A DNA stretch of 13,485 bases from an uncultured Burkholderiales bacterium (GTDB lineage: Bacteria > Pseudomonadota > Gammaproteobacteria > Burkholderiales > Burkholderiaceae_E): NCBI GenBank assembly GCA_903923345.1, contig CAIXXI010000385.1:1-13485 (forward strand), written 5' to 3'. Both the position numbers and the translations under genes were made by a program. The notes under the pieces were generated by a model. The model saw nothing but the letters and a program-made list of their open reading frames with translations, was not told where the DNA came from and made no database searches. Shown one piece after another: positions 1-6,343 of this stretch; within the stretch, counting starts at the first letter, position 1; each line of letters opens with the position of its first letter.

Positions 1-188
1 AGGGAGAGCCTTTCATCATCGCAAAAGCCGGCAAACCGTTGGTCAAAGTGGTTGCCATCACTGCACCGGAGGCTGGCCAGACGCGCCGACTCGGTTTTTT
101 GAAAGGCCGCATTCAGACACCGCATGACTTTGATCAACTCGGCCAAAGCGAAATTGCGCAGTTGTTCTATGAACGGCAGTCACGATGA
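1..188 (+). CDS. Phd/YefM-family antitoxin, C-terminal part (5' end outside window)
   Basis: The frame starting at base 3 is open from the window edge and gives 61 residues ending in a TGA at 186-188. It begins GEPFIIAKAGKPLVKVV and ends with IAQLFYERQSR. The pattern G-E-x-x-I-I-A-K-x-G-K-P, then RRLGFLKG, then a D-F-D motif and a short acidic-aromatic tail, is the usual C-terminal half of Phd/YefM (prevent-host-death) antitoxins. In such proteins the N-terminal part binds operator DNA and the tail occludes the toxin; here most of the DNA-binding part is outside the window. Its stop overlaps the ATG of the following frame (ATGA), the normal arrangement for antitoxin-toxin pairs, but that partner is broken. 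Family assignment is by motif recognition. It is the only real protein-coding gene on the plus strand here and converges on aceA. Confidence 0.8.
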   Translation, partial: GEPFIIAKAGKPLVKVVAITAPEAGQTRRLGFLKGRIQTPHDFDQLGQSEIAQLFYERQSR

Positions 189-232
189 AGCTGCTGGTCG
201 ACTATCTCCCGCTATTTGAGCAGCGGACATGA
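185..232 (+). pseudogene. Remnant of PIN-domain (VapC-like) toxin gene, 15 codons
   Basis: An ATG overlapping the antitoxin stop (ATGA) opens a frame that reads MKLLVDYLPLFEQRT and then meets TGA at 230-232. MKLL(V/L)D is the characteristic first beta strand of PIN-domain toxins, with the first catalytic Asp as its last residue, and Phd-linked VapC toxins usually start in just this overlapping position. After the Asp the expected T-H-x-x-x-W segment is absent and no PIN-like sequence resumes in the other two plus frames up to the aceA terminator. I infer a toxin gene truncated by deletion, leaving a solitary antitoxin. The match is only six residues long, so a chance short frame cannot be excluded. 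Confidence 0.5.
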
Positions 233-340
233 GATTGCGGCCTACACACGGCACCGATCCCTTCAACGCCTCGCAACCGGCATTTACAGGAAACCAATCA
301 CCTGTCTTGCCTCATGACCGAACCGCACACCCGACCCAAA

Positions 341-366
341 TAAAAAGGCCGGATTGCTCCGGCCTT
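341..366 (-). terminator. Intrinsic terminator of aceA
   Basis: A perfect 9-bp stem (345-353 with 358-366, arm AAGGCCGGA) closes on a 4-nt loop. Read on the minus strand, the stem is followed directly by a run of T (CCTT then TTTTA). It lies about 70 nt past the aceA stop codon, so it is well placed to end the aceA transcript. On the plus strand the hairpin has no good T-run, so it looks unidirectional. Confidence 0.85.
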
Positions 367-436
367 CTACCTACACTTCATTCACCAAGGCGTTCGACAA
401 CCCGCCTCGAGGGCGAGTCGGCGAACCTCCGTCTGA

Positions 437-1762
<1,326 letters not shown>

Positions 1763-2040
1763 GATCTGGTTTCCTTAGTGAGGATCGGGTTGATGACAGA
1801 AGGTTTGAAGGGGAGGCTGAACTGCGTCAGCGATCCGAACACCATACCCAGCCGGATGCTGCGCGACAACGGGCTTTTTCCTCACTTGACAGAAAAATTA
1901 AATCTTTTATTTTCAGGCACTTGATCCACTTTCACCACGATACGAAAAGCCCCTTATCACTCTGAAAAATGACGTTGCTGCATCGCACCGAGTCAATTTC
2001 GCAATATGGAATTCATTTTTCAAGAGAGAAAATGGTGCCG
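1763..2040 (-). promoter_or_regulatory. aceA upstream region with promoter candidate and AT-rich block
   Basis: This 278-bp gap holds no gene. On the minus strand TTGTCG (1869-1864) and TATGGT (1846-1841) are separated by 17 nt, each matching the sigma-70 consensus at four of six bases; transcription would begin near 1834, giving a leader of about 70 nt. Just upstream of that -35 box is an AT-rich stretch (about 1888-1915) that could act as an UP element. The block is flanked by two direct copies of CACTTGA (plus-strand 1883-1889 and 1918-1924), possible regulator half-sites. No terminator hairpin for the crotonase gene is obvious. The location argues for a promoter; the exact boxes are uncertain. 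Confidence 0.4.
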
Positions 2041-2844
2041 TCAATCAGACGAGCCGAATTGACCGTGCCGCCCGGTTCCCGATGCAAAACGCGCAGCCCC
2101 CGAAAACGTCTCCCCGCTCTCAATCACTCGCAGCCCGCCGGCCATTTCCTGAGCAATCGCCTCATCCTCCTCAAGGCTCCATTGCGAGAGCACGGAACGG
2201 CGATCGGCTCGCAGGCAGTTCTGTGGAAATGCGGCGATTTCGTGAGCAAGCCGAATCGCCTCAAGCCGTGCCGTCCCGGCCGGAACCATGCGATTGGCCA
2301 GTCCGATGGCCAGCGCCTCGTCGGCCTTGACCGGGCGTCCGGTCAGAATCAGGTCCATCGCCCGCGATTGGCCAATCAGACGCGGAAGGCGAATCGTGCC
2401 CATGTCGATGAGCGGCACACCAAAACGACGGCAAAAAATCCCGAAGATTGCGGTTTCAGACACCACCCGAAGGTCAGACCACAGCGCCAGCTCGGTGCCG
2501 CCCGCAACCGCGTAGCCCTCAATCGCAGCGATCACCGGCTTGGACAATTCAAGACGGCTCGGCCCCATGGGGGCCATGGTGTTGCGCCCACCGACTTCAC
2601 GGCGCTTTTCACGATCGCCCACTGCCATCGCCTTCAGATCGGCGCCGGCACAGAAGGTCTCGCCCACGCCAGTGAACACGGCAACCGATGCGGATTCGTC
2701 GGCATCAAAAGCCAGGAAGGCTTCATACAGTTCATGCGCAGTGCGACCGTTGACTGCATTGCGCCGCTCGGGACGGTTGATCGAGATCACGGTCACCGGA
2801 CCGTCCTGCTCGACGAGGATATTGGCTTGCGACGCTTCTGACAT
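2041..2844 (-). CDS. Crotonase/enoyl-CoA hydratase-family protein, atypical active site
   Basis: A 267-residue member of the crotonase fold, which processes acyl-CoA thioesters through an oxyanion hole. FCAGADLKAM (64-73) and AGGTEL (114-119) are the two oxyanion-hole segments; Glu118 matches the first catalytic Glu of rat enoyl-CoA hydratase. The second Glu, in the usual F-G-x-P-E segment, is missing: here the sequence is FGIFCRRFGVPLIDMGT (134-150), with Cys at that place. This CRR(F/W)GVPLID variant recurs in a crotonase subfamily annotated only generically, so the true reaction is unknown and a plain hydratase is doubtful. I start at the ATG at 2844, because GGAGG sits 7 nt upstream; an earlier ATG at 2919 would overlap the preceding gene and lacks support. 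Preceded by a promoter/operator-like element. Confidence 0.88.
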   Translation of the reverse strand: MSEASQANILVEQDGPVTVISINRPERRNAVNGRTAHELYEAFLAFDADESASVAVFTGVGETFCAGADLKAMAVGDREKRREVGGRNTMAPMGPSRLELSKPVIAAIEGYAVAGGTELALWSDLRVVSETAIFGIFCRRFGVPLIDMGTIRLPRLIGQSRAMDLILTGRPVKADEALAIGLANRMVPAGTARLEAIRLAHEIAAFPQNCLRADRRSVLSQWSLEEDEAIAQEMAGGLRVIESGETFSGAARFASGTGRHGQFGSSD

Positions 2845-2869
2845 GTGCGGGCCTCCAGGGGCTTGAATC

Positions 2870-2919
2870 AATCGGATTGCGGGTGCATCCGATTTAATTC
2901 CAGACCGAGGCTGAGTCAA
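2870..2919 (-). promoter_or_regulatory. Promoter with overlapping inverted repeat (candidate operator) before the crotonase gene
   Basis: On the minus strand TTGACT (2919-2914) and TTAAAT (2897-2892) are 16 nt apart, matching sigma-70 boxes at five and four of six bases. The -35 box includes the stop codon of the upstream gene. A perfect 8-bp inverted repeat, AATCGGAT-N9-ATCCGATT (2870-2877 and 2887-2894), overlaps the -10 box and the expected start site near 2885, where a repressor would act. The repeat has no T-run after it, which argues against a terminator. The crotonase gene may thus be separately controlled. No regulator gene is nearby. Confidence 0.45.
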
Positions 2920-3590
2920 GTCGCCTGAGAGCGGATCGCATCAAGCGTGGCACGTACCGATTCATCGTCGAGCTGACCAAATTCCCGGTACCAGGTGCCA
3001 ACGGCCTCAAACGGCTCTGGCGTGACCAGGCACACCACTTCATCGGCTTGTTGGGCGATTCGACTCAGCGATTCAGCCGACGCAACCGGCACGGCCACGA
3101 AGATGGAGGACGGCTGCGCGGACCGCACAGCCCCAATGGCAGCGCTCATGGTGGCGCCGGTTGCCATCCCATCATCGACCAGCACGACGCGCTTGCCACG
3201 CAACTCAGGCGCGGGCCTGCCGCCACGGTAGACCCGCTCGCGTCGCTCGAGTTCGGTGCGCTCGCGCTCGACCACCCGCTCGAACTCGATACGCTCCACA
3301 CCCTGTGCGATCTCGGCATTAACGACCCGATTGTCGCCACCAGCCAATGCGCCCATCGCTAATTCGGCTCGTCGCGGATGACCGAGTTTGCGCACGATGA
3401 GCAGGTCGATCGGTACCTTCAGCGCCCTGGCGACTTCGGCTGCAACCGGGACGCCACCACGCGGCAAGGCCAGCACGATCCACTCTTCGGGCACCCGAGG
3501 CACGAAACCTTCGGCGATCAGCTCCCGCCCAAGTGCTCTGCCCGCCGCCACCCGGTCGTGCAGCAGATCGGGCAGCAGATCGCCCTGCAT
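2916..3590 (-). CDS. Phosphoribosyltransferase-family protein
   Basis: A 224-residue type I phosphoribosyltransferase-fold protein. The PRPP-binding loop VVLVDDGMATGATM (135-148), two acidic residues then a Gly/Thr-rich turn, is intact. Upstream, LALPRGGVPVAAEVARAL (39-56) and LLIVRKLGHP (63-72) fit the family's beta1-alpha1 and flexible-hood regions. The middle part (about 95-125) is highly charged and probably helical. Substrate cannot be read from sequence: this stand-alone group is widespread and often lies beside stress genes rather than purine or pyrimidine salvage genes. Start: GAGGAG lies 6 nt before the ATG, inside the end of the DUF2934 gene, whose TAG is only 3 nt upstream, so the two are almost certainly translationally coupled. 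The final TGA falls in a promoter-like -35 box for the crotonase gene. Confidence 0.88.
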   Translation of the reverse strand: MQGDLLPDLLHDRVAAGRALGRELIAEGFVPRVPEEWIVLALPRGGVPVAAEVARALKVPIDLLIVRKLGHPRRAELAMGALAGGDNRVVNAEIAQGVERIEFERVVERERTELERRERVYRGGRPAPELRGKRVVLVDDGMATGATMSAAIGAVRSAQPSSIFVAVPVASAESLSRIAQQADEVVCLVTPEPFEAVGTWYREFGQLDDESVRATLDAIRSQAT

Positions 3591-3593
3591 GCC

Positions 3594-3917
3594 CTACTCC
3601 TCAAACAGCGGCGGCTCGTTATCGTCGGTGTCGACCTGTCGAATCCACTGATCGATTTCTTCCTCGGCACTGAGCCAGTCATCGACTTCCAGTCCGCTTG
3701 AAAACCCGCGTCGCTCGGCCCTCAGGAAGGCGGCTGTGGCAATCATTTCACGGCGCTGGGACTCGTCGATGTTGGACACCGCATTGCTTGCGGCGCGGCC
3801 AGTGGGTCGAGCCACCGTGCCCGCAGAGCGCCGACGCTGTGATGCAGCCGATGGCATCGAAGAGACTGATTGGGCGGGCGATGCCCCCGATCCGGAATTG
3901 AGTGAATGAGCGTTCAT
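3594..3917 (-). CDS. DUF2934 domain-containing small protein
   Basis: A 107-residue protein with a Ser/Ala-rich, basic, probably disordered N-terminal half and a DUF2934 motif at about 59-88 (IATAAFLRAERRG, then DDWLSAEEEI), followed by an acidic tail ending PPLFEE. DUF2934 is a short helical domain of unknown function. I choose the ATG at 3917 because AAGGAA sits 6 nt upstream; the frame remains open to an ATG at 3977, which would run almost to the end of the preceding gene and has no better ribosome-binding site. It lies 68 nt after the BCAM0308-family gene and 3 nt before the phosphoribosyltransferase gene. No signal peptide or membrane segment is visible. Function unknown. Confidence 0.8.
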   Translation of the reverse strand: MNAHSLNSGSGASPAQSVSSMPSAASQRRRSAGTVARPTGRAASNAVSNIDESQRREMIATAAFLRAERRGFSSGLEVDDWLSAEEEIDQWIRQVDTDDNEPPLFEE

Positions 3918-3967
3918 GATGAATTCCTTATGTCTTGCCTGTTTGGATTGGGTCTTGTGCAATTCAA

Positions 3968-3984
3968 CGAAGGGCAAGCCTTCG
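3968..3984 (-). other. Small hairpin just after the BCAM0308-family stop codon
   Basis: A 6-bp perfect stem (CGAAGG with CCTTCG, 3968-3973 and 3979-3984) with a 5-nt loop begins one base after the stop codon of the upstream gene. On the minus strand only two T residues follow, so it is a poor intrinsic terminator. It could stabilise or attenuate the transcript between two genes of the trio, or have no role. Confidence 0.3.
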
Positions 3985-3985
3985 C

Positions 3986-4495
3986 CTAAGCCGCCCAGTC
4001 AACCCGTAGCTGATACTGACCTTCGGCAAAGCCATACTTGAGCACGCCGCCGTAGGCATGCAGCAAGGACTTGCCAATGGCCTGGACCAGATGGATGTCG
4101 GTGGTGGTGATCTGGATGCGTCCATCCAGTGCCTCGATGTCCATGATTCTTTGCAGCGGATGCTCGACCTGCATCTGCTCGGCCACATGGCGCGCGGTGA
4201 CGAGCACTTCGCTGCGGTGCTCGTAGGCATAGGAGCCCTCGATCGTCAGGGTGCCGGCCGGATACCGATCTGCAATGCGTTGGCAGGCCGGGCACCGATG
4301 GGAATGGGCCTGTGTATTGGCTGCGCCATGCTGCCAGCGCCCCTCGCGACAGACCAGCGCACAGTCCGGGCACAACAACTCGCCACGGGGTTTTCGTCGC
4401 GCACGATAAGGGTCATTGCGCGTGTCCATCATCAATTGCAAGCGGCGTCCGGGCGAAAAGCCCAGTGCGCGATTGCCGGGTTCGGCGTGCTTCAC
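3986..4495 (-). CDS. BCAM0308-family zinc-ribbon protein
   Basis: Counting from the GTG chosen here, the product has 169 residues. NDPYRARRKPRGELLCPDC is the start of the conserved part; C42-x-x-C45 and C68-x-x-C71 (CPDC and CPACQRI) form a predicted zinc ribbon. They are followed by DRYPAGTLTIEG, the VEHPLQRIMDIE segment and the ITTTDIHL motif (129-136), all features I recognise from the BCAM0308 family. The biochemical role is unknown. The GTG at 4495 is preceded by TCAGGAG with 5 nt spacing, much better than the ATGs at 4516 and 4549, which lack a Shine-Dalgarno match, so I prefer it. The gene follows rmuC by 95 nt and starts a trio with the DUF2934 and phosphoribosyltransferase genes. In Burkholderia cenocepacia, BCAM0308 is in a low-oxygen-activated locus, hinting at a stress role. 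Confidence 0.82.
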   Translation of the reverse strand: MKHAEPGNRALGFSPGRRLQLMMDTRNDPYRARRKPRGELLCPDCALVCREGRWQHGAANTQAHSHRCPACQRIADRYPAGTLTIEGSYAYEHRSEVLVTARHVAEQMQVEHPLQRIMDIEALDGRIQITTTDIHLVQAIGKSLLHAYGGVLKYGFAEGQYQLRVDWAA

Positions 4496-4500
4496 ACAGT

Positions 4501-4507
4501 CTCCTGA
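4501..4507 (-). promoter_or_regulatory. Ribosome-binding site that decides a GTG start
   Basis: TCAGGAG on the minus strand ends 5 nt before the GTG at 4495-4493. It is the only good Shine-Dalgarno match near the possible starts of the BCAM0308-family gene and would lie inside the coding sequence if either upstream ATG were used. Confidence 0.55.
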
Positions 4508-4564
4508 TCCTGACATGTCCGCGTGGTGTGCGGATCGGCAACAATCCACCGTCGCCTCAGTCAG

Positions 4565-4583
4565 TCCGGCACTTCACGCCGGA
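4565..4583 (-). other. Weak hairpin downstream of rmuC
   Basis: TCCGGC (4565-4570) and GCCGGA (4578-4583) form a 6-bp stem with a 7-nt loop, 7 nt after the rmuC stop codon. No T-run follows on either strand, so it is not a standard terminator; it could mark a Rho-dependent end or an RNA processing point. No convincing promoter is visible in the remaining gap before the next gene. Confidence 0.25.
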
Positions 4584-4590
4584 TCAGGCT

Positions 4591-5904
4591 TCAGGACGAC
4601 GGGCCCTCAGGATCTTCAGGCAGCAACTCACGTGCCTGTGACTCGGGCAAGGTCTCGACATCGCGCAGCCGCTTTGCAATCGCGCGCGAGCGAACCTCGG
4701 CTCCGTCCAGTGAATTGCTCACGGTCTGCAACTGCTGCTTCGTTCGGGCCAGCACATCGCCAAAGCGACCGAACTCAGTCTTCACCGCTCCGAGCACTGC
4801 CCACACCTCACTCGTGCGACGCTCGACCGCCAGCGTGCGAAAGCCCATCTGCAGGCTATTCAGAAGCGCAGCCAGTGTGGTCGGGCCGGCAATCACCACG
4901 CGAGAGACACGCTGCAGCTCGTCGATCAGCCCGGCTCTGCGCACCACCTCGGCATACAAGCCTTCAGTCGGTAAAAAGAGCAGCGCGAAGTCGGTGGTGT
5001 GGGGCGGATCAATGTACTTCTCGCGAATCCGCCGCGCTTCGGCACGCAGCCTGGCTTCAAGTGCGCGACCCGCCTCCTCCACACCCGCCGCATCCGCCCG
5101 ATCGTGGGCCTGCTGCAGACGCTCCCAGTCTTCACGCGGAAACTTCGCATCGATCGGCAACCACACCGGCGTCTCGTGCCCAGGCAGCCGGATCGCGAAT
5201 TCCACCCGGTCATTCGAGCCTGGCACCGTTGCCACATTGGCCTCGAACTGCCCCGCCACCAGCATCTGCTCGAGCAGCGCGCCCAGCTGCACTTCGCCCC
5301 AGACACCGCGCGTCTTGACGTTCGACAGCACGCGTTTCAGGTCACCGACATCCGAGGCCAGTGCCTGCATCTCGCCCAACCCGCGATGCACCTGCTCGAG
5401 CCGATCCGACACCATCTTGAAGCGCTCGCCAAGCCGCTGTTCAAGCGTTGCATGCAGCTTCTCGTCAACCGTCTGGCGTATCTGCTCGAGCTTGACGGTG
5501 TTGTCCTGCTGCATGTCGCGCAGCCGTGCTTCGAGCACCGCCCGGATCTCGGTGAGGCGCTTTTCATTGGATTCGGTCAGCTGCACCAACTGACGGGCAA
5601 AGCCATCGATCTGCGCGTTCTGGATCCGGGCCACGGTGCCCAGCTGCTCGGTGAGTTGTGTGCCAAAGCGTCCGATCGAGTCGGACATCTCGGTGCGGTT
5701 GCCCCGCGCCTGCTCGAGCACCTCATTTCGAACCTCGCGAGACAGGCGCTCACTGTCACGCTGCAATTGCGCCTCGATGGCATCGAAGGCATCGCGGGTT
5801 TCAGAGGCAACTGCGGGACGACGCATGAACACGCCCAACAGCAGGGCGAGCGCGAGCAGCATGCACACGACCAGCACACACAGCAAGATTTCGATCAGGC
5901 TCAT
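4591..5904 (-). CDS. rmuC: DNA recombination protein RmuC
   Basis: RmuC limits DNA rearrangements such as inversion at short inverted repeats and is thought to be a nuclease with a PD-(D/E)XK-like core. The 437-residue product has an N-terminal membrane segment (about 4-27), a long predicted coiled coil (about 35-195), then the conserved core: GVWGE (200-204), VEFAIRLPG (234-242), WLPIDAKFP (248-256, carrying the D-x-K of the predicted active site) and LFLPTEGLYAEV (309-320). This is the family's normal order and near its usual length. Its ATG is 5 nt after the globin stop with only a weak ribosome-binding site, suggesting translational coupling. The acidic C-terminus (after about 415) is variable in the family. 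Confidence 0.95.
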   Translation of the reverse strand: MSLIEILLCVLVVCMLLALALLLGVFMRRPAVASETRDAFDAIEAQLQRDSERLSREVRNEVLEQARGNRTEMSDSIGRFGTQLTEQLGTVARIQNAQIDGFARQLVQLTESNEKRLTEIRAVLEARLRDMQQDNTVKLEQIRQTVDEKLHATLEQRLGERFKMVSDRLEQVHRGLGEMQALASDVGDLKRVLSNVKTRGVWGEVQLGALLEQMLVAGQFEANVATVPGSNDRVEFAIRLPGHETPVWLPIDAKFPREDWERLQQAHDRADAAGVEEAGRALEARLRAEARRIREKYIDPPHTTDFALLFLPTEGLYAEVVRRAGLIDELQRVSRVVIAGPTTLAALLNSLQMGFRTLAVERRTSEVWAVLGAVKTEFGRFGDVLARTKQQLQTVSNSLDGAEVRSRAIAKRLRDVETLPESQARELLPEDPEGPSS

Positions 5905-5909
5905 GCCGA

Positions 5910-6326
5910 TCAGCCCGGCCGGTTGCGCATCCAGTCTGCCGTCGAGGCGAAGGACTGCAACAGGCGATCCAGCAGGGGTTCAGGCACGTCGCAATCAGCC
6001 ATGGCCTGCGCCATGCACAGCAGCCACTGATCCCGCTCGGTGCTGGCAATCGGGTATGGCAGATGGCGCGCTCGCAGCCGCGGATGGCCAAAGCGCTCGA
6101 TGTAGAGATCCGGCCCGCCCATCCAGCCGCACAAGAACCAGAAGAGCTTGTCTCGTGAGCCGTCCAGTGGCGTTGGATGCAGCGCCAGAATGCCTGCAAA
6201 ACGCTCATCCAGCGCCATCAGGTCATAGAAGCGATCCACCAGCGCACGCACGCCGGGCTCACCGCCCAACAACTCAAAGGGCGTCGGACCGGTGTCGGGC
6301 GTTGATTCGATGTCTTGACCACTCAT
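5910..6326 (-). CDS. Group II truncated haemoglobin (TrHbO-like)
   Basis: A 138-residue single-domain 2/2 globin. Family residues visible are Tyr34 in DRFYDLM (position B10), the helix around FWFLCGWMGGPDLYIERFGHP (end of E helix), the proximal His88 in RARHLPYPI (F8) and Trp101 in RDQWLLC (G8), the Trp that typifies groups II and III; the -GGP-Y- segment favours group II. Such globins bind O2 or NO with high affinity and are linked to redox chemistry and nitrosative or oxidative defence. The start at 6326 follows the permease stop by 17 nt; the frame extends to 6404, but that would overlap the permease end and add residues outside the globin fold. A weak AGG-type ribosome-binding site is seen. 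It is 5 nt upstream of rmuC, so the two are probably cotranscribed. Confidence 0.93.
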   Translation of the reverse strand: MSGQDIESTPDTGPTPFELLGGEPGVRALVDRFYDLMALDERFAGILALHPTPLDGSRDKLFWFLCGWMGGPDLYIERFGHPRLRARHLPYPIASTERDQWLLCMAQAMADCDVPEPLLDRLLQSFASTADWMRNRPG

Positions 6327-6343
6327 GGCGATTGCCTGGCTTC

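Noticed and set aside
1969..2841. Plus-strand open frame of 290 codons opposite the crotonase gene
   Set aside because: Antisense to a recognised crotonase gene with a good ribosome-binding site; the translation has no family motif.
2870..2894. Inverted repeat considered as a terminator of the phosphoribosyltransferase gene
   Set aside because: No T-run follows on the minus strand and the stem is only half GC; its overlap with a -10 box fits an operator better.
2845..2919. 25 extra N-terminal codons for the crotonase gene
   Set aside because: The ATG at 2844 has a good GGAGG site and starts the conserved fold; the longer version overlaps the previous stop and the promoter element.
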